From contig JAMCYN010000167.1 of assembly GCA_023474015.1 (NCBI GenBank), forward strand, positions 1-64,000: DNA of 64,000 nt, given 5' to 3'. The notes under the pieces were generated by a model. The model was not told the origin of the DNA. It did not search any database and saw nothing but the letters and a program-made list of their open reading frames with translations. Below, in pieces: positions 51,128 to 59,782 of this stretch (its first letter is position 1; every line of letters starts with the position of its first letter). The stretch is from Armatimonadota bacterium (GTDB lineage: Bacteria; Armatimonadota; UBA5829). The translations under genes and the position numbers were made by a program.

Positions 51128-51940
51128 TCATTCAGCGACCACTTTGTTGCGGAGAATGCCCAATCCTTCAACTTCGACCTCAGATATATCGCCCGGCTTC
51201 AGGTAAACCGGTGGGGTCCGCGTGTAGCCTACTCCAGACGGCGTGCCGGTCATGATGATCGTCCCCGGCGGCAGAGTCATGCAATGGCTCAGATAGCTGA
51301 CCAGTTTGTGAACCGGAAACACCATATCGCTGGTGATTCCATCCTGCATCACCTTGCCGTTCAATCTCGAGATTACCCTACGACTGCTCGGGTCGTAGTC
51401 CGTTACCACATACGGTCCGAGTGGCGCGAATGTGTCGAAACTCTTCCCACGTGCCCACTGGCCGTCCTTAAACTGCACGTCCCTGTCCGACACATCGTTT
51501 CCGCATGTGTAACCAAAAACGTAATCGAGCGCCTCCTCCTCCGAGACATTCTTAGCGGTCCGCCCGATAATCGCGCACAGTTCGGCCTCATAATCGACCC
51601 CATTCGGCGCGACATGCGGCAAAACGATATCGTCTCCGTGTCCAACGACCGTCGTCGTGGCCTTGATGAAGAGCAGCGGCTCCGTCGGCAGCTTCTGCTG
51701 AGTCTCTTTCGAATGCTCCACATAGTTCAGGCCGATGGCCAAGAGATTGGGTGGATTAACCGGCGGCAGGTAGCGAGTTATCTCGGACTCGTCGACCACT
51801 TTGCCTGTTTTCTCGATAGGGTCGAACAGGCCCCCAGCTATCACTTCGATATGGCTGTCGTCGGCAAATACACCATACGTGCCTTGCGGAAATCCCGCGC
51901 TTACGAATCGAACGAACTTCAACGCATTCTCCCATGTCAT
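51128..51940 (-). CDS. Fumarylacetoacetate hydrolase-family enzyme
   Basis: This is a 270-residue FAH-family protein. The core is NLLAIGLNYVEHSKETQ (near residue 65), EAELCAIIGRTAKNVSEEEALDYVFGYTCGNDVSDRD with metal ligands, DTFAPLGPYVV, and PGTIIMTGTPSGVGYTRTPPVYLKPGD. Members cleave or decarboxylate acyl pyruvates, hydrate 2-oxo-3-deoxy acids or open lactones. Here it could act on a 2-oxo-3-deoxy acid from the same pathway before the E1-dependent step, which is inference. It is between the DUF6786-like and E1 beta genes. Confidence 0.9.
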   Translation of the reverse strand: MTWENALKFVRFVSAGFPQGTYGVFADDSHIEVIAGGLFDPIEKTGKVVDESEITRYLPPVNPPNLLAIGLNYVEHSKETQQKLPTEPLLFIKATTTVVGHGDDIVLPHVAPNGVDYEAELCAIIGRTAKNVSEEEALDYVFGYTCGNDVSDRDVQFKDGQWARGKSFDTFAPLGPYVVTDYDPSSRRVISRLNGKVMQDGITSDMVFPVHKLVSYLSHCMTLPPGTIIMTGTPSGVGYTRTPPVYLKPGDISEVEVEGLGILRNKVVAE

Positions 51941-52148
51941 ATTAGGCGCATCGCTGAACTACGAAGACCCCACATCCTGAATGACCCATTATTGAGTTCG
52001 CTACGAATCCGCGGAAACCTTGCATTCTTTTCCGATAAATTCTTCGTTGCGCCTATCATCCAGCACGATACCGAACTCCTCAAGACCTTCCGGCACCCCC
52101 GGGTTCTTTTGCCGGGTTCATCAAGTTTACCGAATTTCCTGGTTGTGG

Positions 52149-53213
52149 CTACTTTATATTCGGTGACAAGAGGGTTCTTGCCACCTGTATTATGGATTCT
52201 CGAGGTCCACGGAACGCCCAAACCTGCGCCTGATCGTCGCAGCGGGTGAGGCCGGTGCCATGGCCTATTGCGGGGATGTGATATTCAAGCTCGCTGAACT
52301 GCCCAAGGCCGCTGTTCACGTTGCAGGCTTGCGTGGAATAGCCGAAGTAATCGGTCTCCTTCCACGGCACATCGACATACTCTCCGGACGGATTCACGCA
52401 GAAGTTACGGACGATCAGCGCCCACTTGTCGCCGGTCTGATGGATATAACCCACTCGACCAGTCGTGACAACCGCTCGTATCGCAAGCTTGTGCTCACCC
52501 ATCTGCCTCATCTTGTAGATGAACAAGTGGTCGCTTATGATCATATCCTCCGGCCCGATCGTGCCGACGGTTCCGAAGTAGATGTTCGGCTCCGCTTTGG
52601 AGTAGGTCGGCACTATGAGGTCGCCGCCGTGCGGCATCTGCACCAGGTTCCACAGGCCCACTTGCGCCTTAATATCCTTTGCCCCGGCAATCTCCAATGA
52701 TGTGAACTGCGTGTAGCCCGCATACGAGAGCCCCTTTGGATCGAGGCCGCGCTCGTGGCGAAGCGGGTTCGGGGCGGGTCCGACGGACTTGGTTATCACC
52801 AGATCCACGTCTTCCTTGTGCCGCGAGAAGTTGACCGTCAGCTTGTTCACCAGCTTGAAGCCGCCGCCCAATTTCATGACCTCATACCTGCCGGGGTCGA
52901 GGGACCGCTGCTGGAAGTATTTGTCCAGCTCGGGGAAGTTGGGGAAGAACAGGTCCGCCTCCGGCGCGAGCCAGGTTCGGTCGCCGCCCGAGTTGTGCCA
53001 CTGATCACCTGCATAGAATTCTTTCGCCTTTTCCACCGAAACTAACGCGTCACTTGTCCAGTAGAAATTCTCGTCACTGTCCGGGGCAAAGAGACCCAGC
53101 ACGCGTCCGCCGTACGGCAGCACCAGCACCCTGCTTCCATCCGCGCTCTCGAACTGCTCCGTCGGTTTTCCGACCGCGCAGAGTGTATCCACGAGTTTTT
53201 TTAATTTAGCCAT
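52149..53213 (-). CDS. Uncharacterised protein, DUF6786-like, probable sugar-mutarotase fold
   Basis: This is a 354-residue protein that I recognise only tentatively as the DUF6786 group. Features are VLVLPYGGRVLGLFAPDSDENFYW near the start, GDRTWLAPEADLFFPNF near residue 80, and a beta-rich remainder with VGLWNLVQMPHGGDLIVPT. These look like galactose-mutarotase-like beta-sandwich proteins that bind sugars. The function is unknown. It lies in the minus-strand operon between the zinc dehydrogenase and FAH-family genes. The last 209-base gap downstream has nothing I can support. Confidence 0.6.
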   Translation of the reverse strand: MAKLKKLVDTLCAVGKPTEQFESADGSRVLVLPYGGRVLGLFAPDSDENFYWTSDALVSVEKAKEFYAGDQWHNSGGDRTWLAPEADLFFPNFPELDKYFQQRSLDPGRYEVMKLGGGFKLVNKLTVNFSRHKEDVDLVITKSVGPAPNPLRHERGLDPKGLSYAGYTQFTSLEIAGAKDIKAQVGLWNLVQMPHGGDLIVPTYSKAEPNIYFGTVGTIGPEDMIISDHLFIYKMRQMGEHKLAIRAVVTTGRVGYIHQTGDKWALIVRNFCVNPSGEYVDVPWKETDYFGYSTQACNVNSGLGQFSELEYHIPAIGHGTGLTRCDDQAQVWAFRGPRESIIQVARTLLSPNIK

Positions 53214-53488
53214 TATTCTTCCTCTTTGCCAAAGTTATCCCAGCTTGTTGGCATGAATATTATAGTCGATGCCACTAGGAGCAGCGCGATGGATGCGTAA
53301 ATTTGGTAACGGGGCTTGCCATGCACACCTCGCCACTTATCTGTCTACCTCAAAGTCATGCCGTTGTCCAGCATAGAGAGACGCATCAGAAAGCTGGGAG
53401 ATGGTAAAGCCAATAGGGGTAGTGCATGGGTGGTGCTTAAGAAGAACATCACGGTCTTCATGCCCGAGGATTTGCCTGCCAAGCGAAT

Positions 53489-54523
53489 TCAGCCGTGCGG
53501 CTGCATCACCGCCTTGACAATTGGCTGGCTGCCATCAACGATGGCGCGCATCACGTCCTTCGCCTCTCCGAAGCCGAACTTGTGGCTGATCAGCGCGCCA
53601 GTGTCTATCATGCCGGCCTTCAGAAGCCGCAGTGAAACGGGGAAATTGATCGCGGGCTCGGCGAACGCGGGCCGCAGCGTGATCTTGCGGAAGATCATAT
53701 CGTTGATGTCGACATTCACCATGTTCTTGCCGCCGAAATGCAGCCCGAAGAAGCAGATAATCCCGCCAAATCGGATGACCTTGAAGGCGTCGTACATGCT
53801 CTCCGGCGGGGAACTGACGATTACCCGGTCCACACCGTTCGGGAACCTGCCGAGTATCTCATCCTCGACGCTCTGCTTTCCGATCTCGATGGTCATGTCG
53901 CAGCCGAACTTTTCCGCGACCGCGAAACGCGACCGCTCACGCTCGTTGTCCGCGGGCAGGCCGGTGATCGCCACGAAACTGGCCCCGCGCAACTTCGCGA
54001 GCCTGGCCGCCATCAGGCCAAGCGGCCCGTTGCCGAGAATAACCACGGAGCCTCCAATCGGAATCTCCGCGAGCAAAACAGATGTCAGCGATACCGCCAG
54101 CGGCTCCGTCAGGCACGCCGGCGCATAGTCCAGCCCGTCGAACTTGTTGAGCGAGTTGAACCGCACGGACATATACTCGCCCATCCCCGGCTGGCCTTCC
54201 ATGTCGTACATGTTCCGGCAGAACTCCACGTGGCCGCTCTTGCAGTTCTCGCAGATGCCGCACATCGTGCAGTCCTCCACGATAACCCGGTCCCCCGGCT
54301 TGACAGATGTGACGTTCTTACCGACCTCGATGACCTCCGCGGCGATCTCGTGCCCGAGGGGCATCGGGTCGTCCGTCCAGTCTCTGACGAAATTGATGTC
54401 GGTCCCGCACACCCCGCAGGCGTGCACCTTCACTATTACGTGGTCCTCATCAGGAGTGCCTATCTGCATCCGGCGCTCGGTGATATCGAGGCCTCTTTTT
54501 CCAAATAATCCTCTGGATTCCAT
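53489..54523 (-). CDS. Zinc-dependent alcohol/polyol dehydrogenase
   Basis: This is a medium-chain zinc dehydrogenase of 344 residues. Catalytic-zinc ligands are in VHACGVCGTDINF and the GHE motif in PLGHEIAAEV. Structural-zinc Cys are in EDCTMCGICENCKSGHVEFC. The NAD(P) motif is VVILGNGPLGLMAARLAK. Relatives include threonine and sorbitol dehydrogenases. ATG 54523 has AAGGGAAG upstream. It probably oxidises a polyol or amino alcohol in the pathway. The gap 53214-53488 has no gene. Confidence 0.9.
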   Translation of the reverse strand: MESRGLFGKRGLDITERRMQIGTPDEDHVIVKVHACGVCGTDINFVRDWTDDPMPLGHEIAAEVIEVGKNVTSVKPGDRVIVEDCTMCGICENCKSGHVEFCRNMYDMEGQPGMGEYMSVRFNSLNKFDGLDYAPACLTEPLAVSLTSVLLAEIPIGGSVVILGNGPLGLMAARLAKLRGASFVAITGLPADNERERSRFAVAEKFGCDMTIEIGKQSVEDEILGRFPNGVDRVIVSSPPESMYDAFKVIRFGGIICFFGLHFGGKNMVNVDINDMIFRKITLRPAFAEPAINFPVSLRLLKAGMIDTGALISHKFGFGEAKDVMRAIVDGSQPIVKAVMQPHG

Positions 54524-54545
54524 AGAGCTTCCCTTCCCCTGCCTT

Positions 54546-55877
54546 CTAGCCGGTGCCGTAGAGCGCGCCGTCGAAGCCGGGATAGATGGCGTCATCGGCG
54601 TGCTTCATCGTGGCATCGATGTTGCCAAATACTTTGTGGAACGCCTCCACAAACTTGGCCATCACCGTCAGATCATTCGGCGCGGCGATACCATGCAGGG
54701 CGGTGTAGGTGTCGCATAGCTTCACCGCGTTCGGATACTGGCCAAGGTCGTAGCTGTATTTGATCCCCTTGGCCTCATTGACGCTCCATGGGTAACCCGA
54801 ACCGCCATAGCCGAGCTTGCTCTGGAAGATATCCTGGGCCGGGACCGGGACAGTCTGCCACTGACCGATCAGCAGGCCTTCCTTGTAGAGAGCTTTCTCC
54901 ACGGCGATCCGGAAACGCCTCGGCTCGCAGTCCACGCCCGCGGCCTTGGGGTCGAAGTTGATGTTATACATCCAGTAGACGTGCTTGTGGTTCGGTGGGC
55001 AGTAGGGCGTAATGACGCCCGGAATCTTGCTTAGCTCCTGGGTAAGGTAGTTGCAGTTGGCGATGCGCCTGTCGTTGAGCTCATCCAGGTGCATAAGCTG
55101 GCCACGAGCGAGCGCCGCGGGCAGTTCCTGATTGCGATACATGTAGCCCAAGATCGAGGCGTTGTACTTGCGGCGGTGGCTTACCTCGTCGACCTCATCG
55201 CCAAAGCAGCGGATCAGGGTCGCCTTCTCTACAATGGCCTCGTCGTCGGTGACGAGCAGCCCGCCCTCTCCCCCGCAGAGGTTCTTGAGGTTGTTCAGGC
55301 TGAACGCGGCGGCCTGACCCATTGTGCCGACTTTCTTGCCCTTAAACTCCGCGCCGTGGGCTTGGCAGGCATCCTCGAGCACGAACAGATTGTGCTTTTT
55401 TGCAATCGGCAGGATGCGGTCCATGTCCGCGGCGAGGCCATGGAGGTGCACCGGAATAATCGCCTTGGTGCGCTCGGTGATGGCGGCCTCGACCAAATCC
55501 GGGTTCATTGTGAATGTGCGCGGGTCGATGTCGACAAATATCGGTATCGCGTTCTGATGCAGCGCGCACGACGCCGAGGCAAGGAACGTGAACGCCGGAA
55601 CGATCACCTCGTCGCCGGGCCCAACCCCCGCCGCGGCCAGGGACATGTGCAGCGCCGCCGTGCCGCTGCAGGTGGTCAGGCAGTATTTCGAGCCGTTATA
55701 CTTCGCCCACTCCGCCTCCAGCGCCCTCACCTGAGGGGCCGTGCCTCCCGCAACAATACCGCTGTCCAACACCTCATTGACGAATCTGCGGTCATCCTCC
55801 GTAAGCACGGGCCAGTTCTTGACATCACTTCTTTTCACGACGGGAGTCCCACCGTCAATAGCCAATTTCTCAGACAT
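54546..55877 (-). CDS. DegT/DnrJ/EryC1-family aminotransferase (second in region)
   Basis: This is a PLP-dependent aminotransferase of 443 residues. YCLTTCSGTAALHMSLAAAGVGPGDEVIVPAFTFLASASCAL is the family start of the large domain. The DACQAHGAEFKGKKVG and the PLP lysine in SLNNLKNLCGGEGG follow. A region after residue 330 with SKLGYGGSGYPWS is typical of scyllo-inosamine or glutamine:inositol transaminase-like members. It is distinct from the one at 41760. It follows a ceramidase-like gene and precedes the zinc dehydrogenase. Confidence 0.9.
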   Translation of the reverse strand: MSEKLAIDGGTPVVKRSDVKNWPVLTEDDRRFVNEVLDSGIVAGGTAPQVRALEAEWAKYNGSKYCLTTCSGTAALHMSLAAAGVGPGDEVIVPAFTFLASASCALHQNAIPIFVDIDPRTFTMNPDLVEAAITERTKAIIPVHLHGLAADMDRILPIAKKHNLFVLEDACQAHGAEFKGKKVGTMGQAAAFSLNNLKNLCGGEGGLLVTDDEAIVEKATLIRCFGDEVDEVSHRRKYNASILGYMYRNQELPAALARGQLMHLDELNDRRIANCNYLTQELSKIPGVITPYCPPNHKHVYWMYNINFDPKAAGVDCEPRRFRIAVEKALYKEGLLIGQWQTVPVPAQDIFQSKLGYGGSGYPWSVNEAKGIKYSYDLGQYPNAVKLCDTYTALHGIAAPNDLTVMAKFVEAFHKVFGNIDATMKHADDAIYPGFDGALYGTG

Positions 55878-55905
55878 ATCGATGCTCCTTTCTTAATGGT
55901 GGTCA

Positions 55906-55925
55906 GAGGTCCGAAGTCGGAGCTT
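55906..55925. repeat. Short heptamer array, AGGTCCG class
   Basis: GTCAGAG, GTCCGAA, GTCGGAG units occur once near the start of the DegT gene. They match the inverted right arm of the 23653-23785 element. Only about three units are present, so the call is weak. Confidence 0.35.
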
Positions 55926-56001
55926 TGACGCCTCACCTTGTTCGCTTTCAGATTATGTAAATGTGGAAACCAGACAGTCCACGCCGACCCATTGGCTCCA
56001 C

Positions 56002-57303
56002 TCACATCCTCCTCACCTTCCGCAAGAGAGAAAGGCTATGCTCAGCCACAATGTCCTCCGCGGCGGCGTCCGCGCGCCTGGTGGCGGGCTCATATCCACC
56101 CTGAGCCACCGCCTCGCGCGTCGGAACGTAGCCTGCGTACCCGTTAGCCAAACCGATGATGTAAGTCCGGCGGAATAGGCCTGCATTCTTGATGCGCTGC
56201 CCGATCTCCGTGAACAGTTCGCCGGGGAACGTGACAAACGCTGTGTCACCCACGGCGAGACACGTCTGCTCGATGTGTATTTCACTCTCTTCGCAATTAT
56301 GCAACTCTTTGTATAGGCACGCAAGGTAATCGTCTCCCACGCCGTCCTCCACGGCCTGCACGGCGCCCCGCGTCTTGTTCAATATGTCATCGGCCCAAGC
56401 CAACTCGGAGGTCGTGATTCGCCTCGCGGGCAGTGAGTAGCGCACGTTCGCACTCCGGATTTCAATTGAATCCGAGAACTCCAACTTGTGGAAGACCCTC
56501 GAAACCGCATCCGCCAGCGCCGTACCGGCTCGAGTGACGCCGGCCCATTCGCGATGATTGAGGCCGTCGATGTCCACGGAACCCTGCGCGCCGTTGATGA
56601 ACAATGCAGTCCCACCGATTTCATCCTCGATGAGCTTAGCCGCCACCCCAGGGTAGTCGGCGCTGATCATGTAGTTCTCCCCCGACATCACGTTCGGGTG
56701 CCCCGCATGATTGAACAGCAGGGCAATGGTCTTCTCCGGCCTCTCGCGCTCGACGAAAACCGTCACGCCGACCTCCGGGTCCGGCTCGCCGAGCGGCCCG
56801 ACGATCCGGTCCTTCTCGTAAGGTTCCCAGTTCATTATTATCCCGCCGTCATCGGACAGCAGTCGGCGGTAGTGGCTGATCGAGTCTTCCTGTCCGGAGT
56901 TGCATCCCACTAACGCCGGGCGTGCATTCCCGACAGCCTCCTCGATAACCGCGACGAGTCGCTTCCGAAGTTCCAGGAGATACTCTTCCTCGACCGGATT
57001 GAAAAGACCGAGGGTGGCCGGACCGGAGTGCGTATGCGTGGCCGCGATGACGATATTGCCCACCGGCACGCCGGTCTTGGCCGAGGCAGCCTCACGAACG
57101 CTCAGCGCGTAGGCCTCGCTCAGCACGCATAGGTCAACTGACACGATGGCGAATGCCCACTCAGGCTTATCGTCCGACGAAGCATAGAGGGCACGCGCGT
57201 GGAGGTGGTCATGAACGCCGGTGGACTTGTGCGAGCGGATCATACCTTCCATCCACACGCTGCCCGCAGGTGTGATATCCGCTTTCGCCGCGCCCGCAAT
57301 CAT
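56002..57303 (-). CDS. Neutral/alkaline ceramidase-like protein
   Basis: This is a 433-residue protein of the neutral/alkaline non-lysosomal ceramidase family (N-terminal domain type). Segments are AGAAKADITPAGSVWMEGM at the start, HDHLHARALYASSDD, VIAATHTHSGPATLGLFNP with zinc His residues, NHAGHPNVMS and FINGAQGSVDIDG. Many such proteins lie in sugar operons and are probably amidases or deacylases of amino sugars rather than ceramide enzymes. No signal peptide is seen. ATG 57303 is preceded by a promoter rather than the NagA gene, so this gene may start a sub-operon. Confidence 0.83.
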   Translation of the reverse strand: MIAGAAKADITPAGSVWMEGMIRSHKSTGVHDHLHARALYASSDDKPEWAFAIVSVDLCVLSEAYALSVREAASAKTGVPVGNIVIAATHTHSGPATLGLFNPVEEEYLLELRKRLVAVIEEAVGNARPALVGCNSGQEDSISHYRRLLSDDGGIIMNWEPYEKDRIVGPLGEPDPEVGVTVFVERERPEKTIALLFNHAGHPNVMSGENYMISADYPGVAAKLIEDEIGGTALFINGAQGSVDIDGLNHREWAGVTRAGTALADAVSRVFHKLEFSDSIEIRSANVRYSLPARRITTSELAWADDILNKTRGAVQAVEDGVGDDYLACLYKELHNCEESEIHIEQTCLAVGDTAFVTFPGELFTEIGQRIKNAGLFRRTYIIGLANGYAGYVPTREAVAQGGYEPATRRADAAAEDIVAEHSLSLLRKVRRM

Positions 57304-57351
57304 TGCCCCATCTCCATAGTGAACATACTCATTATAATGATCATTGTGTGC

Positions 57352-57380
57352 AGTGTACCTCCTTTCCGGAGGCTTGTCAA
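57352..57380 (-). promoter_or_regulatory. Promoter of the ceramidase-like gene with operator-like sequences
   Basis: On the minus strand a perfect TTGACA, 17 bases and TACACT precede the gene by about 50 bases. The spacer holds CCTCC-GGAAA-GGAGG. Just downstream is AATGATCATT and a motif ATGAT-N8-TGAGTAT that also occurs before the gntR gene. Confidence 0.5.
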
Positions 57381-57412
57381 GACCATAATTTCGATTTGGG
57401 CTTGCGTGCCGG

Positions 57413-58573
57413 CTAATGTGCCTTTGTGTAGACGCTCCTGCCGGCGGCGATGGTGCGGACAAGTTCCATGTCCGCATCCACGATGATTAGGTCGGCATCT
57501 CTGCCCACGGCGATCTCGCCCTTGTTCATCCCCATCAGCCGAGAGGGAGTCGTAGAGCACAGCCGGCTCGCGGATGCCATGTCCCTGCCGAACAGGCGCA
57601 CGACGTTACGGAAGGCGTCGATGGGAGTCAGCGCGCTGCCCGCGAGGGCCATGCCGCGATCCACCAGGCGAACGCCATTGTTGCTGCCATTCACGGCGGC
57701 CCTGCCCCATCCCCCCGACAAGTCGTATTCGCCGGGCGGTAGCCCAGCGCCAAGGTTGGAATCTGTGACGAAGATGGTCCTGTCGAGCGTCTTGCACCGC
57801 AGGGCCTTCTCGACCAGCAGTCTGTGCACGTGTGTTCCATCGCCGATGATCTCGCATGCGACACGGTCCTCGACCAGCAGATAGTCCACAAGACCCGCCG
57901 GATAGACACCTTGGTCAGTCATCACCGGCACTTCAAACGTATCGAAAAGATGAGTCACAAGCCTTGCGCCCGCGTCAACGGCCTCAACCAACTGCTCGAT
58001 GCTCGCGCGAGTGTGCGCTATGGAGCAGAGAATACCCCGGCTCGTCAGTGAACGGATCAGGTCGGCTGAGCCTTCGAGTTCGGGCGAGATATCCCATATC
58101 CGGATATGCCCGCCTCCCGCCTCCTGCAGCATACTGGAGGTCTCAGGGGTTATGGGGACGAGGCTGCTGGAGACTCCGCCGCCGATATTGGCGAGATACG
58201 GCGATTCCAACCTGAACCCCGCTACTTGGGGAACCTGCCGCAGTTCATCCGTTTCTGCTCGATATTGAATAAGCTGCCGTGCGATCTCATCAGGCGGCGC
58301 GAAGAATGTCGGGAAGAACGCGGTGGCGCCGCGAGAGGCTTCGAGCGCCGCGTAATCCGGCAGTTTGCAGGTCCCGAGACCCTCGAACCCGATGCCATGG
58401 GTATGCAGATCCACAAGCCCCGGCAGCACATAGCAGCCGGAAGCGTCAATCAGCGTGTCGCCATCGAGGTCTCGTCCCACTCCATCAATGACCCCGCCCT
58501 CGATCTGCACATCGAGGACGACCATACGGCCGTCGGCCAGAAGAACTTCGCCATTCTTGATTACAAGGGTCAT
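57413..58573 (-). CDS. N-acetylglucosamine-6-phosphate deacetylase-like amidohydrolase
   Basis: This is an amidohydrolase of 386 residues. The N-terminal beta part is followed by VLPGLVDLHTHGIGFEG with metal HxH, FRLESPYLANIGGG (Glu ligand), AHTRASIEQLVEAVDAGARLVTHLFDTF (His ligands), and FVTDSNLGAGLPPGEY with the catalytic Asp. This is the NagA layout, but the sugar-binding GPF and FNAM motifs of classic NagA (here ESPY and FDTF) differ, so it may deacetylate another N-acetyl amino sugar. It is second in the operon after gntR. Confidence 0.83.
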   Translation of the reverse strand: MTLVIKNGEVLLADGRMVVLDVQIEGGVIDGVGRDLDGDTLIDASGCYVLPGLVDLHTHGIGFEGLGTCKLPDYAALEASRGATAFFPTFFAPPDEIARQLIQYRAETDELRQVPQVAGFRLESPYLANIGGGVSSSLVPITPETSSMLQEAGGGHIRIWDISPELEGSADLIRSLTSRGILCSIAHTRASIEQLVEAVDAGARLVTHLFDTFEVPVMTDQGVYPAGLVDYLLVEDRVACEIIGDGTHVHRLLVEKALRCKTLDRTIFVTDSNLGAGLPPGEYDLSGGWGRAAVNGSNNGVRLVDRGMALAGSALTPIDAFRNVVRLFGRDMASASRLCSTTPSRLMGMNKGEIAVGRDADLIIVDADMELVRTIAAGRSVYTKAH

Positions 58574-58657
58574 ATCGCCCCTACCCCCATCTTATAGTCC
58601 TGCATCCTCCACGACCAGACATCGACAGGCCCGCGTTATTGACAAGAAAGAGCCTGC

Positions 58658-59389
58658 CTAGGGATTGTCGCCGTTGGGAATCAGCATTACACTGCCGGAG
58701 AGACGACAGCGGTCTCCACGATATCGCGTCTCGACCCAGAGCACGGGCCTGCCGTTACCATCCTTCACCAGCTCACCCGTGACCAAGAGCACGGTGTTCT
58801 GATCGATCCCCAGAATCCTCTGGTCCTGCTCGCTCGCCGTCCGCACCGAGATCTCGTACTCACTGCTGGCCATATCGATCCCCGACTTCTCCTGCCAGAG
58901 CTTGAGAAACAGAGGCGAGGCGGCGATCTCCGGCGTAATCTCGGAAGCCAGAGCGGGCGGAACGAACGCCTCATCCACCGAGAGCGGCGTGCCGCCCTCA
59001 CAGTCCAGCCGCACGAAATGCCGAAGCATCGACCCCGTCTGCACGTCCAGCCTCTCAGCCACATCACGGGGTATGGGTATCAAATTATCTTCCATCAGCG
59101 TGCGTACAAGCCGCAGCCGGCCCGCGGCGACATCGCACGTGAAACTCGACATGCCGACCACGACCGAGTTCCGTTCCGCGTCCCGAACAAAGTGCCCAAT
59201 ACCCTGCCTGCTCTCAACGAGGCCGTCGAGCACGAGTTCGTGTATCGCACGGCGTACTGTGATCAGGCTGACCTCGAACTCCTCGGCAAGCTTCGGCTCA
59301 GAGGGCAGCGCTGACCCTCGAGTGTACTCTCCGGAGCCGATTCGGTCGAGGAGCTTCTGATAGATTATTCTGTAAAGCGGGTCTCCCAT
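58658..59389 (-). CDS. GntR-family regulator with UTRA domain (HutC type)
   Basis: This is a 243-residue regulator. The N-terminal winged helix (PLYRIIYQKLLDRIGSGEYTRGSALPSEPKLAEEF, VSLITVRRAIHELVLDGLVESRQGIGHFV) is followed by a UTRA ligand-binding domain (VGMSSFTCDVAAGRL through NGRPVLWVETRYRGDRCRL). HutC-type regulators often repress amino-sugar genes. It is first in the minus-strand operon, directly before nagA-like. A palindromic site lies before its start. Confidence 0.92.
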   Translation of the reverse strand: MGDPLYRIIYQKLLDRIGSGEYTRGSALPSEPKLAEEFEVSLITVRRAIHELVLDGLVESRQGIGHFVRDAERNSVVVGMSSFTCDVAAGRLRLVRTLMEDNLIPIPRDVAERLDVQTGSMLRHFVRLDCEGGTPLSVDEAFVPPALASEITPEIAASPLFLKLWQEKSGIDMASSEYEISVRTASEQDQRILGIDQNTVLLVTGELVKDGNGRPVLWVETRYRGDRCRLSGSVMLIPNGDNP

Positions 59390-59402
59390 CGCGCTCCTAT
59401 CA

Positions 59403-59429
59403 GGTCATATACTCAACATGACCATCATA
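59403..59429 (-). promoter_or_regulatory. Palindromic operator and -10 before gntR
   Basis: GGTCAT-N9-ATGACC at 59403-59423 is a perfect inverted pair next to TATGAT (minus strand, 59424-59429), a possible -10. No -35 is clear. ATGAT-N8-TGAGTAT overlaps it. The 59390-59782 spacer (393 bases) has no gene. Confidence 0.42.
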
Positions 59430-59782
59430 ATGAGCCGCGATTGCGACGGATAAGAGCAACACACGCCCCGCCGCCAATCACGGGTCAGTATACATCCGCC
59501 AACGCCGCATGTCAATGGTAACTGCTCAGATCCAGACTGGGGCTTACGGAGTTCCTGGATAGCGTTAAGTGCATGATATGTAGTGGAACAATCAGGGCCT
59601 TGAGAGCCGATTTTACGCTCAACAATGACCCTCAAGCCCGCGTAAATGTGGAGTGTGGGCAAGCATGAGAGCAAACACATCCATGACAACCACAAGATTG
59701 GAAAGAAACGGGGAGGTATATGCGCGTACCCGTCGTATCCATATTAGAGTGATTGAGTTTGAGAACGCTTACGGAGGCAATA

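Noticed and set aside
53316..54128. A 270-codon open frame opposite the zinc dehydrogenase
   Set aside because: It lies antisense to a clear MDR dehydrogenase and its start lies in a gene-free gap.
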